From NCBI RefSeq assembly GCF_900091515.1, contig NZ_LT607410.1, positions 6,572,001 through 6,636,000 of the forward strand: 64,000 bases of DNA. The letters are read 5' to 3'. A model generated the notes under the pieces. It was not told the DNA's origin and made no database searches. It worked only from the letters and a program-made list of their open reading frames with translations. Shown in pieces: positions 25,838 to 33,698 of the stretch. The position numbers and the translations under genes are program-made. The stretch comes from Micromonospora purpureochromogenes. Its GTDB lineage: Bacteria; Actinomycetota; Actinomycetes; Mycobacteriales; Micromonosporaceae. How positions within the stretch are numbered: the stretch's first letter is position 1; every line of letters begins with the position of its first letter.

Positions 25838-26485
25838 ATGAAGACGATTTTCCGTAACGGCATGCTCTCTGTGGCCGGTCTGGTCATGACCGGTGGCGCC
25901 ATCGTCGGCCCCGCCGTGGCCGCGCAGGCCGCGCCGGCCGAGAAGGCGTCCGCGTCCGTCGTGTCCGAGAAGGGCAAGGGCAAGGGCGAGCGCCGCGCCG
26001 GCTACGAGTACCAGGCGCAGCCGAACTTCTTCTACTGTGGCCCGGCGTCGACCCGGATGGCGCTGTCGGCCGAGGGCAAGGCGGTCAGCCAGGACGAGCT
26101 GGCCGAGAAGCTCGGCACCACCGAGAACGGCACGGACTCGGCCATCGACATCACCCGGGTGCTCAACGAGTACACCGGCGGCCGGTACAAGACCACCGAG
26201 ATCAGCGACGAGGTCGCGTCCAAGGAGCAGATCGAGCGGCTCCGCGCCGACGTCAAGGCCGCGGTGGACGCCGGTGACCCGGTGGTGGCCAACATCCTCG
26301 GCGGCGCGGTGGACGTCGACGGCGTCGAGCACTACTACCCCGGTCACTACCTGACCGTGGTGGAGTACAAGGACGACGGCAACACCGTCAAGATCGCCGA
26401 CCCGGCCGCGCCGGACGTCCAGGAGTACTGGATGGACGTGGCCGAGCTGGCCAACTGGATCGCGGGCCGCGGTTACAGCTCCTGA
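25838..26485 (+). CDS. Secreted papain-like (peptidase C39 family) protein
   Basis: A 215-residue exported protein with a signal peptide (about 1-32, ending VAAQAAPA). The C39-like catalytic residues are visible: Cys67 in NFFYCGPAST, His170 in GHYLTVVEY and Asp188 in IADPA. This is the typical Cys-His-Asp order of the family. Secreted members in actinomycetes are stand-alone proteases of unknown substrate. It is monocistronic, with a strong terminator behind it. Confidence 0.85.
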   Translation: MKTIFRNGMLSVAGLVMTGGAIVGPAVAAQAAPAEKASASVVSEKGKGKGERRAGYEYQAQPNFFYCGPASTRMALSAEGKAVSQDELAEKLGTTENGTDSAIDITRVLNEYTGGRYKTTEISDEVASKEQIERLRADVKAAVDAGDPVVANILGGAVDVDGVEHYYPGHYLTVVEYKDDGNTVKIADPAAPDVQEYWMDVAELANWIAGRGYSS

Positions 26486-26501
26486 TCCAGACCTGATCGA
26501 C

Positions 26502-26539
26502 CGAGGGCCGGTCTCCCCGACAGGGGAGGCCGGCCCTCG
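26502..26539 (+). terminator. Hairpin terminator
   Basis: A 17-base left arm (CGAGGGCCGGTCTCCCC) pairs with its near complement across a 4-base loop, 17 bases after the protease stop. Confidence 0.8.
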
Positions 26540-26726
26540 TCGCTGTTCAGCGGCGAGCCGAGGCCCGCGCCGAGAGGCCCACGATGCCGGCGCGACAACG
26601 CCCGATTCGGGCCCGTCCCGCCGGCGGCCCGGCCGGGTCGGATCGCGCCGAAGGGGATTCGGTCGGCCACGGACGGGTACCTGCCCCCCATCCGACCGTC
26701 CGCACCGGTTAAAGGGGCACGAGAAC

Positions 26727-27326
26727 ATGAGCCATCACGAGAACAGCCACCAGGACGTCGTGGACGTGCTGACCGCCGACCACCGCGAGGTCGAGGCGAT
26801 CTTCGTCGAGCTGGAGAGCCGCCGGGGCACGCCGGAGCACCGCCGCCAGCTGGCCGACGTGGTGATCGCCGAGCTGGTCCGGCACTCCGTCGCCGAGGAG
26901 GCGTACGTCTACCCGGCCGCCCGCAAGGCGCTGCCGGACGGCGACCGGGTCGCCGAGCACGAGATCTCCGAGCACGCCGACGCCGAACGGACCATGAAAG
27001 ACCTGGAGTCCGTGGACCCCTCCGACCCTCGCTTCGACGAGCTGCTCGCCCACCTGACCGGTACGATCCGGCACCACATCCAGGACGAGGAGGCCGACCT
27101 CTTCCCGCGCCTGCGGGCCGCGGTGGCGCGCGAGGAGTTGGTCGAGCTCGCCGGCAAGGTGCAGGCCGCGAAGAAGTCGGCCCCGACCCGCCCGCACCCG
27201 GCCGCCCCGGACCACCCGCCGGCGAACAAGCTGCTCGCTCCCGGCGCCGGCCTGGTGGACCGGATGCGCGACGCGCTCAGCGGCCGGCCGACCTCGATGG
27301 CGGAGCTGCGCGAGAAGCAGCACTGA
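26727..27326 (+). CDS. Hemerythrin HHE-domain protein
   Basis: A 199-residue cytosolic protein. The four-helix HHE domain covers about residues 8-140 with ligand-type residues in DHREVEAIF, RHSVAEEAYVYP, EHADAERTM and HHIQDEEADLFP, which would hold a di-iron centre. A Pro/His-rich linker and a short basic helix follow. Such proteins bind O2 or NO or buffer oxidative stress. An AAAGGGG ribosome site fixes the start. The preceding 187 bases contain no gene. Confidence 0.88.
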   Translation: MSHHENSHQDVVDVLTADHREVEAIFVELESRRGTPEHRRQLADVVIAELVRHSVAEEAYVYPAARKALPDGDRVAEHEISEHADAERTMKDLESVDPSDPRFDELLAHLTGTIRHHIQDEEADLFPRLRAAVAREELVELAGKVQAAKKSAPTRPHPAAPDHPPANKLLAPGAGLVDRMRDALSGRPTSMAELREKQH

Positions 27327-27337
27327 CCCGATCGTCT

Positions 27338-27373
27338 CGCGACGGCCACGCCCGCCCAGGCGTGGCCGTCGCG
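27338..27373. terminator. Bidirectional terminator
   Basis: A perfect 15-bp stem (CGCGACGGCCACGCC) with a 6-base loop separates the convergent hemerythrin and Lrp genes. Confidence 0.85.
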
Positions 27374-27377
27374 TCGT

Positions 27378-27839
27378 TCAGGGAGCGGCCGTCGGCGGGC
27401 GGGGATCGAGTGGACGTTCGAAGAACGTCTCCAGCACGACGATGGTCCGGGTGCCGGTGACCCCCTCGACTCCGAACAGCCGACGGAGGCTGGCCTGGAG
27501 CTGTTCGGGGGTGCCCACGCGGATCTTCACGAGCACCGAGGCGGGGCCGGCCACCACGTGCGCCTCCTCCACCTCGGGCAGGGCGGCCAGTGCCTCGCGG
27601 GTGGGCCGGTCCCCCATCCAGGCGTTCGCCTCGACCATCACGAAGGCCAGTACGCCCCGGCCCACCGCCGCCGGGTCGACGTCCACCGTCGTACGCCGGA
27701 TGACCCCCTGCTCCCGCAGCTTCCGGACCCGCTCGTGCGCCGCCCCGGTGGAGAGCCCGACCGTCGCGGCGAGCGCGGCGTACGACTGGGTGGCGTCCCG
27801 TTGCAGGGCCGCCAGCAACTCGCGGTCGATGTCGTCCAC
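27378..27839 (-). CDS. Lrp/AsnC-family transcriptional regulator
   Basis: A 153-residue regulator. An N-terminal helix-turn-helix (about 18-50, SYAALAATVGLSTGAAHERV) is followed by a RAM ligand-binding domain (about 60-145, beta-alpha-beta-beta-alpha-beta) ending TRTIVVLETFFERP. It is divergent from the SMP-30 lactonase, and a strong inverted repeat lies between them, so local control of that enzyme by a small metabolite is likely. Confidence 0.92.
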   Translation of the reverse strand: MDDIDRELLAALQRDATQSYAALAATVGLSTGAAHERVRKLREQGVIRRTTVDVDPAAVGRGVLAFVMVEANAWMGDRPTREALAALPEVEEAHVVAGPASVLVKIRVGTPEQLQASLRRLFGVEGVTGTRTIVVLETFFERPLDPRPPTAAP

Positions 27840-27888
27840 CGGGCCTCCTTGAATATGATCCGGCCGACTTGTGAGCTGACCGACTGTA

Positions 27889-27916
27889 GTTCGGCCATGT
27901 TAGCGTTTGGCCGAAC
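27889..27916. promoter_or_regulatory. Inverted repeat, probable Lrp operator
   Basis: Perfect 9-bp arms, GTTCGGCCA and TGGCCGAAC, are separated by 10 bases in the gap between the divergent lrp-like and lactonase genes. A TAGCGT -10 candidate (27901-27906) lies between the arms, so binding would occlude RNA polymerase. Confidence 0.65.
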
Positions 27917-27939
27917 ACAATTACAGGGGGTGGCAGGCG

Positions 27940-28842
27940 GTGGACAGGTTCAGGACCCGGTTCGAGGTGTGCGACGAGCGGTTCCGGCGGGTCAACGGTG
28001 ACGAGTGGGTGGAGTGCCTGTGGACCGGCGGGCGGTGGCTGGAGGGGCCGGCCTGGTTCCCCGCCGGGCGGTACCTGCTCTTCAGCGACATCCCCAACGA
28101 CCGGGTGCTGCGCTGGGACGAGACCACCGGCGCGGTGGGCGTGTTCCGGCACAGCGCCGGGTACGCCAACGGGCACACCGTCGACCGGCGCGGCCGACTG
28201 CTCAGCTGCGAGCAGGGCAACCGCCGGGTCACCCGCACCGAGCCGGACGGCTCCGACACCGTGCTGGCCGACCGGTGGCATGGCAAGCGGCTGAACAGCC
28301 CGAACGACGTGGTCGAGCACTCCGACGGGTCGATCTGGTTCACCGACCCGAGCTACGGCATCGACAGCGACTACGAGGGCAACCGGGGCGAGTCGGAGAT
28401 CGGCGGCAACCACGTCTACCGCATCGACCCGACCAGCGGCGAGGTGCGCCTGGTCGCCGACGACTTCGGGCAGCCCAACGGCCTGGCGTTCAACGCCGAC
28501 GAGTCCACCCTGTACGTGGTGGACACCCGACACAAGCACCTGCGCCGCTTCGCCGTCCGCGACGACGGCACGCTCGCCGGGGGCGAGGTCTTCGCCACCT
28601 GCGACGCCGGCTCCTTCGACGGCGTACGCCTGGACGAGGCCGGCCGGGTCTGGGTGGCCGCGCACGACGGCCTGCACTGCTTCGACCCGGACGGCACCCT
28701 CCTCGGCAAGCTGCACATGCCGGAGGTGGTCGCCAACTTCACCTTCGCCGGCCCGAAGCGCAACCACCTCTACCTCTGCGCCTCCAGTTCGCTCTACACG
28801 CTGCGGGTCAACGTCAGCGGCGTCCGCTACCCGGGCTGGTGA
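27940..28842 (+). CDS. SMP-30/gluconolactonase-family hydrolase
   Basis: A 300-residue six-bladed beta-propeller lactonase. Metal-site residues of the family are seen in WLEGPAWF (Glu), the SPNDVV loop, QPNGLAF (Asn) and SFDGVRLD (Asp). These enzymes hydrolyse sugar lactones or related esters; the substrate is not clear from sequence. Start GTG 27940 is preferred, with AGGGGG upstream; a TTG at 27907 lies inside the operator. Confidence 0.88.
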   Translation: MDRFRTRFEVCDERFRRVNGDEWVECLWTGGRWLEGPAWFPAGRYLLFSDIPNDRVLRWDETTGAVGVFRHSAGYANGHTVDRRGRLLSCEQGNRRVTRTEPDGSDTVLADRWHGKRLNSPNDVVEHSDGSIWFTDPSYGIDSDYEGNRGESEIGGNHVYRIDPTSGEVRLVADDFGQPNGLAFNADESTLYVVDTRHKHLRRFAVRDDGTLAGGEVFATCDAGSFDGVRLDEAGRVWVAAHDGLHCFDPDGTLLGKLHMPEVVANFTFAGPKRNHLYLCASSSLYTLRVNVSGVRYPGW

Positions 28843-28850
28843 CCGGTGGG

Positions 28851-28885
28851 CGTCCGGGTGGCCGGTGTCGCCGGCCACCCGGGCG
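28851..28885. terminator. Bidirectional terminator
   Basis: A 15-bp stem with a single mismatch (CGTCCGGGTGGCCGG) and a 5-base loop lies between the convergent lactonase and ferredoxin genes. Confidence 0.8.
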
Positions 28886-28893
28886 CGCCGCCC

Positions 28894-29151
28894 TCACGGC
28901 TCCGGCGCGATCCGGCTCCCCTCGGCGTCCGACACGATGATGGCCTCCATCGGGCACGACTCGGCGGCGTCCAGCACCTCGTCCGCCGGGGCGACCCGCT
29001 CGGCCAGCGGGCGCGAGAGCCCGTCCACCAGCACGAAGTGGGCGGGCGCGGCTCCCGCGCAGATCCCCGATCCGATGCACCGGGTCGGATCCACGAAGAC
29101 CCGCCAGCGGGCGGCGTCGCCCGCCGCGCTGCCGGCGCTCACCGGCGCCAC
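28894..29151 (-). CDS. 3Fe-4S ferredoxin for cytochrome P450
   Basis: An 85-residue single-cluster ferredoxin. The pattern Cys-x5-Cys (CIGSGIC, residues 25-31) with a distal Cys-Pro (SCPMEA) leaves only three cysteines, the mark of the actinobacterial 3Fe-4S type that feeds electrons to P450s. It lies 34 bases after the P450 gene on the same strand. The start GTG 29151 has no clear ribosome site; GTG 29142 is an alternative. Confidence 0.9.
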   Translation of the reverse strand: MAPVSAGSAAGDAARWRVFVDPTRCIGSGICAGAAPAHFVLVDGLSRPLAERVAPADEVLDAAESCPMEAIIVSDAEGSRIAPEP

Positions 29152-29185
29152 CGGCCGGCCGCCACCGCCAGACCCTGCTCCGCGC

Positions 29186-30394
29186 TCACCAGGACACCGG
29201 CATCGCGGTCAGGCCCCGGACCAGCAGGCCGCTCTTCCACCTCAGCTCCGACTCCCGCACCGCCAGCCGCAGACCCGGGGTACGCCGCAGCAGGGTTTCC
29301 AGCACCACCTGGAGTTCCATCCGGGCCAGTTGCGCGCCGACGCAGTGGTGCACGCCGTGGCCGAACCCGACGTGCGGATTGACCTCCCGGCCCAGGTCCA
29401 GCCGGTCGGGGTCGGCGAAGACCCGCTCGTCCCGGTTGGCCGAGTGGATCGACACGACCACCGGCTCGCCGGCCCGGACCAGTTCACCGCCGAGTTCGAC
29501 GTCCTCCAGGGCGTACCGGGGGAAGGCGGCGGTCGCGCCGAGCGGGATGAAACGCATCAGCTCCTCGACCGCCGTCGGCACCAGGGCCCGGTCGGTCCGT
29601 AGCCGCTCCCAGCCGTCCGGCTCGGTCAGCAGGACGTACACCATGTTGGGGATCTGGGTCACGGTGGTCTCGTGGCCGGCGGCGAGCAGGCCGGCCGCCA
29701 GCCGGACCACCTCCTCCTCGCTGAGCCGGTCGGCGTGCTCGTCCCGGGCCCGGACCATCGCGCCGATCAGGTCGTCCGTCGGCGCGGTGCGCCGCTGGGC
29801 GATCAGCCCGGCCATGTACCCCAGCAGCTGCTCGACGTAGCTCCCGGCCACCTCGGGCGGCAGCGAGGTGGTCGACACGACCGCCTCCGACCAGGTGTGG
29901 AAGCGATCCTGGTCGGTGACCGGCACCCCGAGCAGGTCGCAGATCACCCGGATCGGCAGCGGGGTGGCCAGGTGGGCGACGAGGTCGGCCGGCGATCCGG
30001 CGTCGACCATGGCCTCGACCAGTTCCTCGGCGACCGCCCGGGTACGCGGGCGCAGCTCCTCCACCCGGCGGGCGGTGAACGCCTTCGCCACCAGCCGGCG
30101 CAGCCGGGTGTGCTCCGGCGGGTCCATCTGGAGGATGCCCGTGTCGGTCTGTCGTGGACTGTTGCGGGGCTCGTCGCGGCCCACCGAGGCGGCCCGGCTG
30201 AACCGGGGGTCACCGAGCACGGTCCGGACGTCGGCGTGCCGGGTGGCGAGCCAGGCGGGCTCGCCGAACGGCATCCGGATCCGGGTCAACGGCTGCTCCT
30301 GACGCAGCCGGGCGTAGCGGGGGTCGATATCGAGCCGGTGGGGGTCGCTGAACGGGTAGGGCTGCGGGATGGTCGGCTGGGCAGTCTCGGTCAC
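29186..30394 (-). CDS. Cytochrome P450 (bacterial CYP105-like class)
   Basis: A 402-residue soluble P450. The I-helix oxygen motif is AGHETT, the K-helix ExxR is in EELMRF, and the haem loop is FGHGVHHCVG with Cys351 as the thiolate ligand. The length is standard. The ferredoxin partner follows in the same operon, but no ferredoxin reductase is seen. The start GTG 30394 (VTETAQPTIP) follows AGAGGGAG; an upstream extension lacks P450 similarity. The substrate is unknown, and no biosynthetic cluster surrounds it. Confidence 0.93.
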   Translation of the reverse strand: MTETAQPTIPQPYPFSDPHRLDIDPRYARLRQEQPLTRIRMPFGEPAWLATRHADVRTVLGDPRFSRAASVGRDEPRNSPRQTDTGILQMDPPEHTRLRRLVAKAFTARRVEELRPRTRAVAEELVEAMVDAGSPADLVAHLATPLPIRVICDLLGVPVTDQDRFHTWSEAVVSTTSLPPEVAGSYVEQLLGYMAGLIAQRRTAPTDDLIGAMVRARDEHADRLSEEEVVRLAAGLLAAGHETTVTQIPNMVYVLLTEPDGWERLRTDRALVPTAVEELMRFIPLGATAAFPRYALEDVELGGELVRAGEPVVVSIHSANRDERVFADPDRLDLGREVNPHVGFGHGVHHCVGAQLARMELQVVLETLLRRTPGLRLAVRESELRWKSGLLVRGLTAMPVSW

Positions 30395-30537
30395 CGGGGG
30401 TGGCTCCCTCTGGTCCGCGGCCCGCCACGCCGGGCGAGGCCGTCCGCTCCGCACGACTCCACGGTGAGTCATGCCACGACTGCGGATCGTAGCGAGCCCG
30501 GTCGATGCTGACCAGACCGTGCCCATCCCCGGACACG

Positions 30538-30573
30538 CCGCTGCCGGACCACCCGAGGGCGGTCCGGCAGCGG
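30538..30573 (-). terminator. Hairpin terminator of the antitoxin-like gene
   Basis: A perfect 13-bp stem (CCGCTGCCGGACC) with a 10-base loop lies 10 bases beyond the leftward stop at 30584. Confidence 0.8.
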
Positions 30574-30583
30574 AAACGCGAGG

Positions 30584-30766
30584 TCAGCGGTCCTGATCGC
30601 CCTCACCCGTGCGCGCCTGGGCCATGTCGACGCCCTTGTCGGTCTGCTCGTCGTACTTGCCGCCGGTGCGCTTGTCGGCGGCTTCGCCGGCCTTGTCCAG
30701 GCCCTGGTCGACCTGCTTGTCGTGCTTGTCGGCCATGTCCTTGGCCTTGTCCATGAAGTCACTCAC
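30584..30766 (-). CDS. MT0933-type antitoxin-like small protein
   Basis: A 60-residue, highly charged helical protein (MDKAKDMADKHDKQVDQ..., then TGGKYDEQTDKGVDMAQ). This matches the MT0933/Rv0909 antitoxin family by its DKAKD and DKxTGGKY blocks. Start GTG 30766 follows CGAGGAGGAC. In mycobacteria the partner toxin is an adjacent SRPBCC-type gene, and none is present here. Orphan copies of this family are common, so a true toxin-antitoxin role is doubtful. Confidence 0.8.
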   Translation of the reverse strand: MSDFMDKAKDMADKHDKQVDQGLDKAGEAADKRTGGKYDEQTDKGVDMAQARTGEGDQDR

Positions 30767-31039
30767 CACGGTCCTCCTCGCTCGGTACCTGCTGCGTTCC
30801 CTTCGGTTCCGGCCGCAAACACCCCGGCTCCTGCCGTGCGCCGGGCGTAACCTCGGCCGCCGCCGTAGCAGTGGCTCGCGGGCGACCGTCCCTCGCCGCC
30901 CATGCCGGCGGCGGTGGTCCGCCCGCATGGCGAGACTGTCCAGAGCGGAACCACGTGCCCGGGACGGCGTTGATCCACCGACGGGTGTCGGAGCGCGGCC
31001 GTACGGGTATCGATCCCGCCGAGACCGAGGAGGATCGAC

Positions 31040-32176
31040 GTGGACGAGGACGGTGCCGGGCGTACGCCCGAGGTGACGGCGGCGGGCGCCCGGCCGGGGC
31101 CACGGCAGGCCTGGGCGGCGCTGCCCTGGCTGGTCCGTACGGCGGTGGTGTGGAGCGCCTGCCTGGTGGTCGTGGTGCTCGCGCTCTACCTGCTCGGTCG
31201 GGTGGCGGTGCTGCTGGCGCCGCTGGCGATCGCCGTGGCGGTCACGCTCTTCCTCACCGCGCTGCTCGATCCGGTCCTGCTGGGCCTGCGCCGGCTGCGG
31301 GTGCCGCCCGCGCTGGCGGCGCTGCTGTCGCTCCTGCTGCTGCTGGGCATCCTGATCGGGGTCGGCGTGCTGGTGTGGAACCTGACCGCCGCCCAGTTCA
31401 GCGAGCTGAGCGAGGAACTCGGCGAGGGCGTCCAACGCAGCCGGGACTTCGTCACCTCCACCCTGCCGGTCAGCGACGCGCAGCTGGACAAGCTGATCCA
31501 GCAGGTGCGCTCCGGCATGGGCGGGGGCTTCGACCCGGTCGGCGGGGCCCGCACGGCAGCCGAGGTGGCCGGTTCCGCCCTGCTCGCCATGGTGCTGCTC
31601 TTCTTCCTGCTCAAGGACGGCCGGACGATGTGGCAGTGGGTGCTGCGCCGGACGACCGGCCCGAACCGCGAGCTGACCGCCGAGGCCGGCCGGGCCGGCT
31701 GGCAGACCCTCGGCGCGTACAGCCGGGGGACGATGATCATCGCGGCGATCGACGCGATCGGCATCGGGCTGTCCCTCGTACTGCTGCGGGTGCCGCTCGC
31801 CGTGCCGCTGGCGCTCATCACCTTCTTCGGCGGCTTCGTGCCGATCATCGGCGCCACGGTCGCGGGTACGGTCGCCGTGCTGGTGGCACTGGCCGCCAAG
31901 GGTCCGACGACGGCGCTGCTGGTGCTGATCGCGGTGATCGCCGTCCAGCAGATCGAGGGCAACCTGCTGGAGCCACTGATCATGAAGCGGCAGGTGCAGC
32001 TGCACCCAGCGGTGATCCTGGTGGTGGTCACCGCCGGCACACTGATCGCCGGGGTCGCCGGCGCCTTCGTCTCGGTGCCGATCGCCGCCGTCGCCTACCG
32101 GGTCGTCGACACCGTCCAGCGCCACCGCGAACGAATCACCACCACCCGTCCCAACCCACCCTCCGCCCACGCCTAA
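31040..32176 (+). CDS. AI-2E family (UPF0118) transporter
   Basis: A 378-residue membrane protein. It has three N-terminal helices (about 32-115), an amphipathic outer or cytosolic segment (about 118-175), then five helices, with the family's re-entrant stretch FFGGFVPIIGATVAG (about 257-271) and QQIEGNLLEPLIM (about 301-313). The family exports small solutes such as autoinducer-2 or Na+; the substrate here is unknown. Start GTG 31040 follows a GAGGAGG site. The 30781-31039 gap has no gene. Confidence 0.88.
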   Translation: MDEDGAGRTPEVTAAGARPGPRQAWAALPWLVRTAVVWSACLVVVVLALYLLGRVAVLLAPLAIAVAVTLFLTALLDPVLLGLRRLRVPPALAALLSLLLLLGILIGVGVLVWNLTAAQFSELSEELGEGVQRSRDFVTSTLPVSDAQLDKLIQQVRSGMGGGFDPVGGARTAAEVAGSALLAMVLLFFLLKDGRTMWQWVLRRTTGPNRELTAEAGRAGWQTLGAYSRGTMIIAAIDAIGIGLSLVLLRVPLAVPLALITFFGGFVPIIGATVAGTVAVLVALAAKGPTTALLVLIAVIAVQQIEGNLLEPLIMKRQVQLHPAVILVVVTAGTLIAGVAGAFVSVPIAAVAYRVVDTVQRHRERITTTRPNPPSAHA

Positions 32177-32190
32177 TCCACCGCCCCCAG

Positions 32191-32262
32191 CCCCGGGCCC
32201 CGGCCCCGGCCCCGGCCCCGGCCCCGGCCCCGGCACACGGCACGGGCACGGGCACGGGCACG
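32191..32262. repeat. Simple-sequence tract (CCCCGG)n then (GGGCAC)n
   Basis: About six CCCCGG hexamers are followed by about three GGGCAC hexamers directly upstream of palindrome copy 2. The tract is prone to slippage and starts 14 bases after the AI-2E gene stop. Confidence 0.85.
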
Positions 32263-32322
32263 CACTTTCACGGAAAGAGTGGCTATCGCGCGCCGAATAG
32301 CCCCACTTTCCGTGAAAGTGCG
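32261..32322. repeat. Long palindromic element, copy 2
   Basis: Perfect 17-bp arms, CGCACTTTCACGGAAAG (32261-32277) and its complement (32306-32322), enclose an inner stem GGCTAT/ATAGCC around CGCGCGCCGA. Arms and loop match copy 1 at 25493-25556. The changes to the tip bases keep the arms paired (GGAATG there, GGAAAG here), so the structure has been conserved. Confidence 0.87.
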
Positions 32323-32374
32323 CGCTCGCGCAGCGGGCCGCGCTCGCGCAGCCGGCCGCGCTCGCGCAGCGGGG
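32321..32374. repeat. 18-bp tandem repeat, three units
   Basis: Three units of CGCGCTCGCGCAGCGGGC (second with one change, third with one change) run from the palindrome to the edge of the IS110 element. Confidence 0.85.
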
Positions 32375-32401
32375 TGGGTGGGGAGGATGCTCCTATGGAT
32401 G

Positions 32402-33460
32402 TCAAGCGGTGTTGAGGGCGGCGAAGTCGGCGAGGAGAGCCGTGTGGACCTCGCGGACGACGTATCGCTTGAGACATCGCATGATTTCTTTCTTGCTGAG
32501 GCCTTGCTTGGTGCGTTTGTCGACGTAGGCGCGGGTGCGGGGGTCGTGGCGCATCCGGCTGAGCACGATCGTGTGCAGCGCGTTGTTCGCGGCTCTGTCA
32601 CCGCCGCGGTTGAGGCGGTGCCGGTCGGTGCGTCCACTGCTGGCGGGGATCGGGGCGGCGCCGCAGAGGTGGGCCAGGGCCGCCTCGGAACGCAGCCGGT
32701 CGGGGTTGTCGCCGGCGGTGTTCAGGAGTTGCCCGGCGACTTCGGGACCGGCGCCGAACAGACTGCTCAGCGTTGGGGCGGTGCGGGCGACGGCGGGGCG
32801 TAGCCGCCGGTCGGCTCGGGTGATCTCAACGTTGAGTGCGGTGATCCGGGTGGCGATCGCGGCGAGGGCGGCGTTCGTGGCGTGGACCGGGTCGGTGAGT
32901 GCGGACTCGTCGATGCCCAGCTCGACGCATCGTTGCACGAGTGCGGCCCCGGTGACGCCGGCCAGGTCTTCCCGAATCTCCTGCGGTGCCGAGGTGAGCA
33001 GGCCGTGGAGCTGGTTCAGGGCGGCGGTGCGGGCCTTGACGGCGCCTCGGCGGGCCACGCGCAGGGCGCGGATCGCCTCGACGGGGCCGGTGCGGGTCTT
33101 CGGGACACCAGCGGCCTGCCCGGACAGGGCCGCGCGGGCGGCGGCGAGGGCGTCGATCGGGTCGGACTTGCCCCTCGTCCGGCGGATCTTGCGGTCGGGG
33201 CGGTCGATCTCCACCACGGTGATGCCCGACCCGCTCAGGTGCCGCATGACGCCAGCGCCGTAGGCGCCGGTGCCCTCCACTCCGACCTTGACCACCCGGC
33301 CGAAGGCACCCAGCCAGGCCAGCAACTGCTGATATCCGGCGGCGGTGGCGGCGAACTCACGATCACCGAGGAACCGCCCCGCCTGATCGACGGCAGCGGC
33401 GTGATGAGTCTTGCCGTGGGTATCAACCCCACCCGTGACCTGGCGCTTCTTGGCTGTCAT
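32402..33460 (-). CDS. IS110-family transposase (DEDD recombinase)
   Basis: A 352-residue, apparently intact enzyme. The N-terminal RuvC-like domain (about 8-160) has the acidic set in GVDTHG (Asp13), GVEGTGAYG (Glu), EIDRPD and SDPIDA (Asp). The C-terminal Tnp_20 domain (about 200-310) has the serine-bearing motif PIPASSGRTDRHRLNRGGDRAAN. Start ATG 33460 is chosen because the longer frame reads into the leader. Members cut and paste through a circular intermediate guided by a bridge RNA. Confidence 0.93.
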   Translation of the reverse strand: MTAKKRQVTGGVDTHGKTHHAAAVDQAGRFLGDREFAATAAGYQQLLAWLGAFGRVVKVGVEGTGAYGAGVMRHLSGSGITVVEIDRPDRKIRRTRGKSDPIDALAAARAALSGQAAGVPKTRTGPVEAIRALRVARRGAVKARTAALNQLHGLLTSAPQEIREDLAGVTGAALVQRCVELGIDESALTDPVHATNAALAAIATRITALNVEITRADRRLRPAVARTAPTLSSLFGAGPEVAGQLLNTAGDNPDRLRSEAALAHLCGAAPIPASSGRTDRHRLNRGGDRAANNALHTIVLSRMRHDPRTRAYVDKRTKQGLSKKEIMRCLKRYVVREVHTALLADFAALNTA

Positions 33461-33540
33461 CCTGGAACCGTCGTCCCTTTCGCTTGCACCGACAGGGTCG
33501 GCACGCACTCGCCGGGACGGGCGGACAGGACAGTGAAGGG

Positions 33541-33690
33541 GCCTCTTGCACAGGCTCCTATCAGGTCACGACGCCCCTGCCAGTGACGTGCAGGAACGGG
33601 GTCACCCGGAACCGGTCGACGAATCCCACAGCAGGACAGCATCGTCGGTCAGGCGCTGAGTCAGACCAGACCGGGTGACCCCACCTACAT
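33541..33690 (-). ncRNA. Putative bridge RNA of the IS110 element
   Basis: On the minus strand, one hairpin is closed by the perfect 12-bp stem GGGGTCACCCGG (33671-33682 with 33598-33609), with a large internal loop. A second is closed by GGGGC/GCCCC (33573-33577 with 33538-33542). The first loop contains an 8-mer (33648-33655, plus strand GTCAGGCG) also found in the flank at 33698-33705. The second loop contains an 8-mer (33554-33561, GCTCCTAT) also found at the other end of the element (32389-32396). This matches the target-loop and donor-loop design of IS110 bridge RNAs. It is inferred from sequence only. Confidence 0.6.
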
Positions 33691-33698
33691 CCTCACTG

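Larger units (their letters stand above)
32390..33696 (-). mobile_element. IS110-family insertion sequence
   Basis: One transposase gene (leftward) is followed by about 12 bp and preceded by about 235 bp of non-coding DNA. This asymmetry is characteristic of the IS110 group. No terminal inverted repeats are seen, which is normal for the family. Ends were placed by a shared CA dinucleotide (minus strand: TAGGAG-CA-TCC on the transposase side and CCTGA-CA-GTGAGG on the other) and by 8-mers shared with the leader hairpins, so they are approximate by a few bases. The insertion abuts the stop codon of the hydrolase gene at 33699. Confidence 0.75.

Noticed and set aside
30781..31039. Additional small gene between the antitoxin-like gene and the AI-2E permease
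   Set aside because: Frames there are Arg/Pro-rich without ribosome sites. The region is better explained as two divergent promoters.
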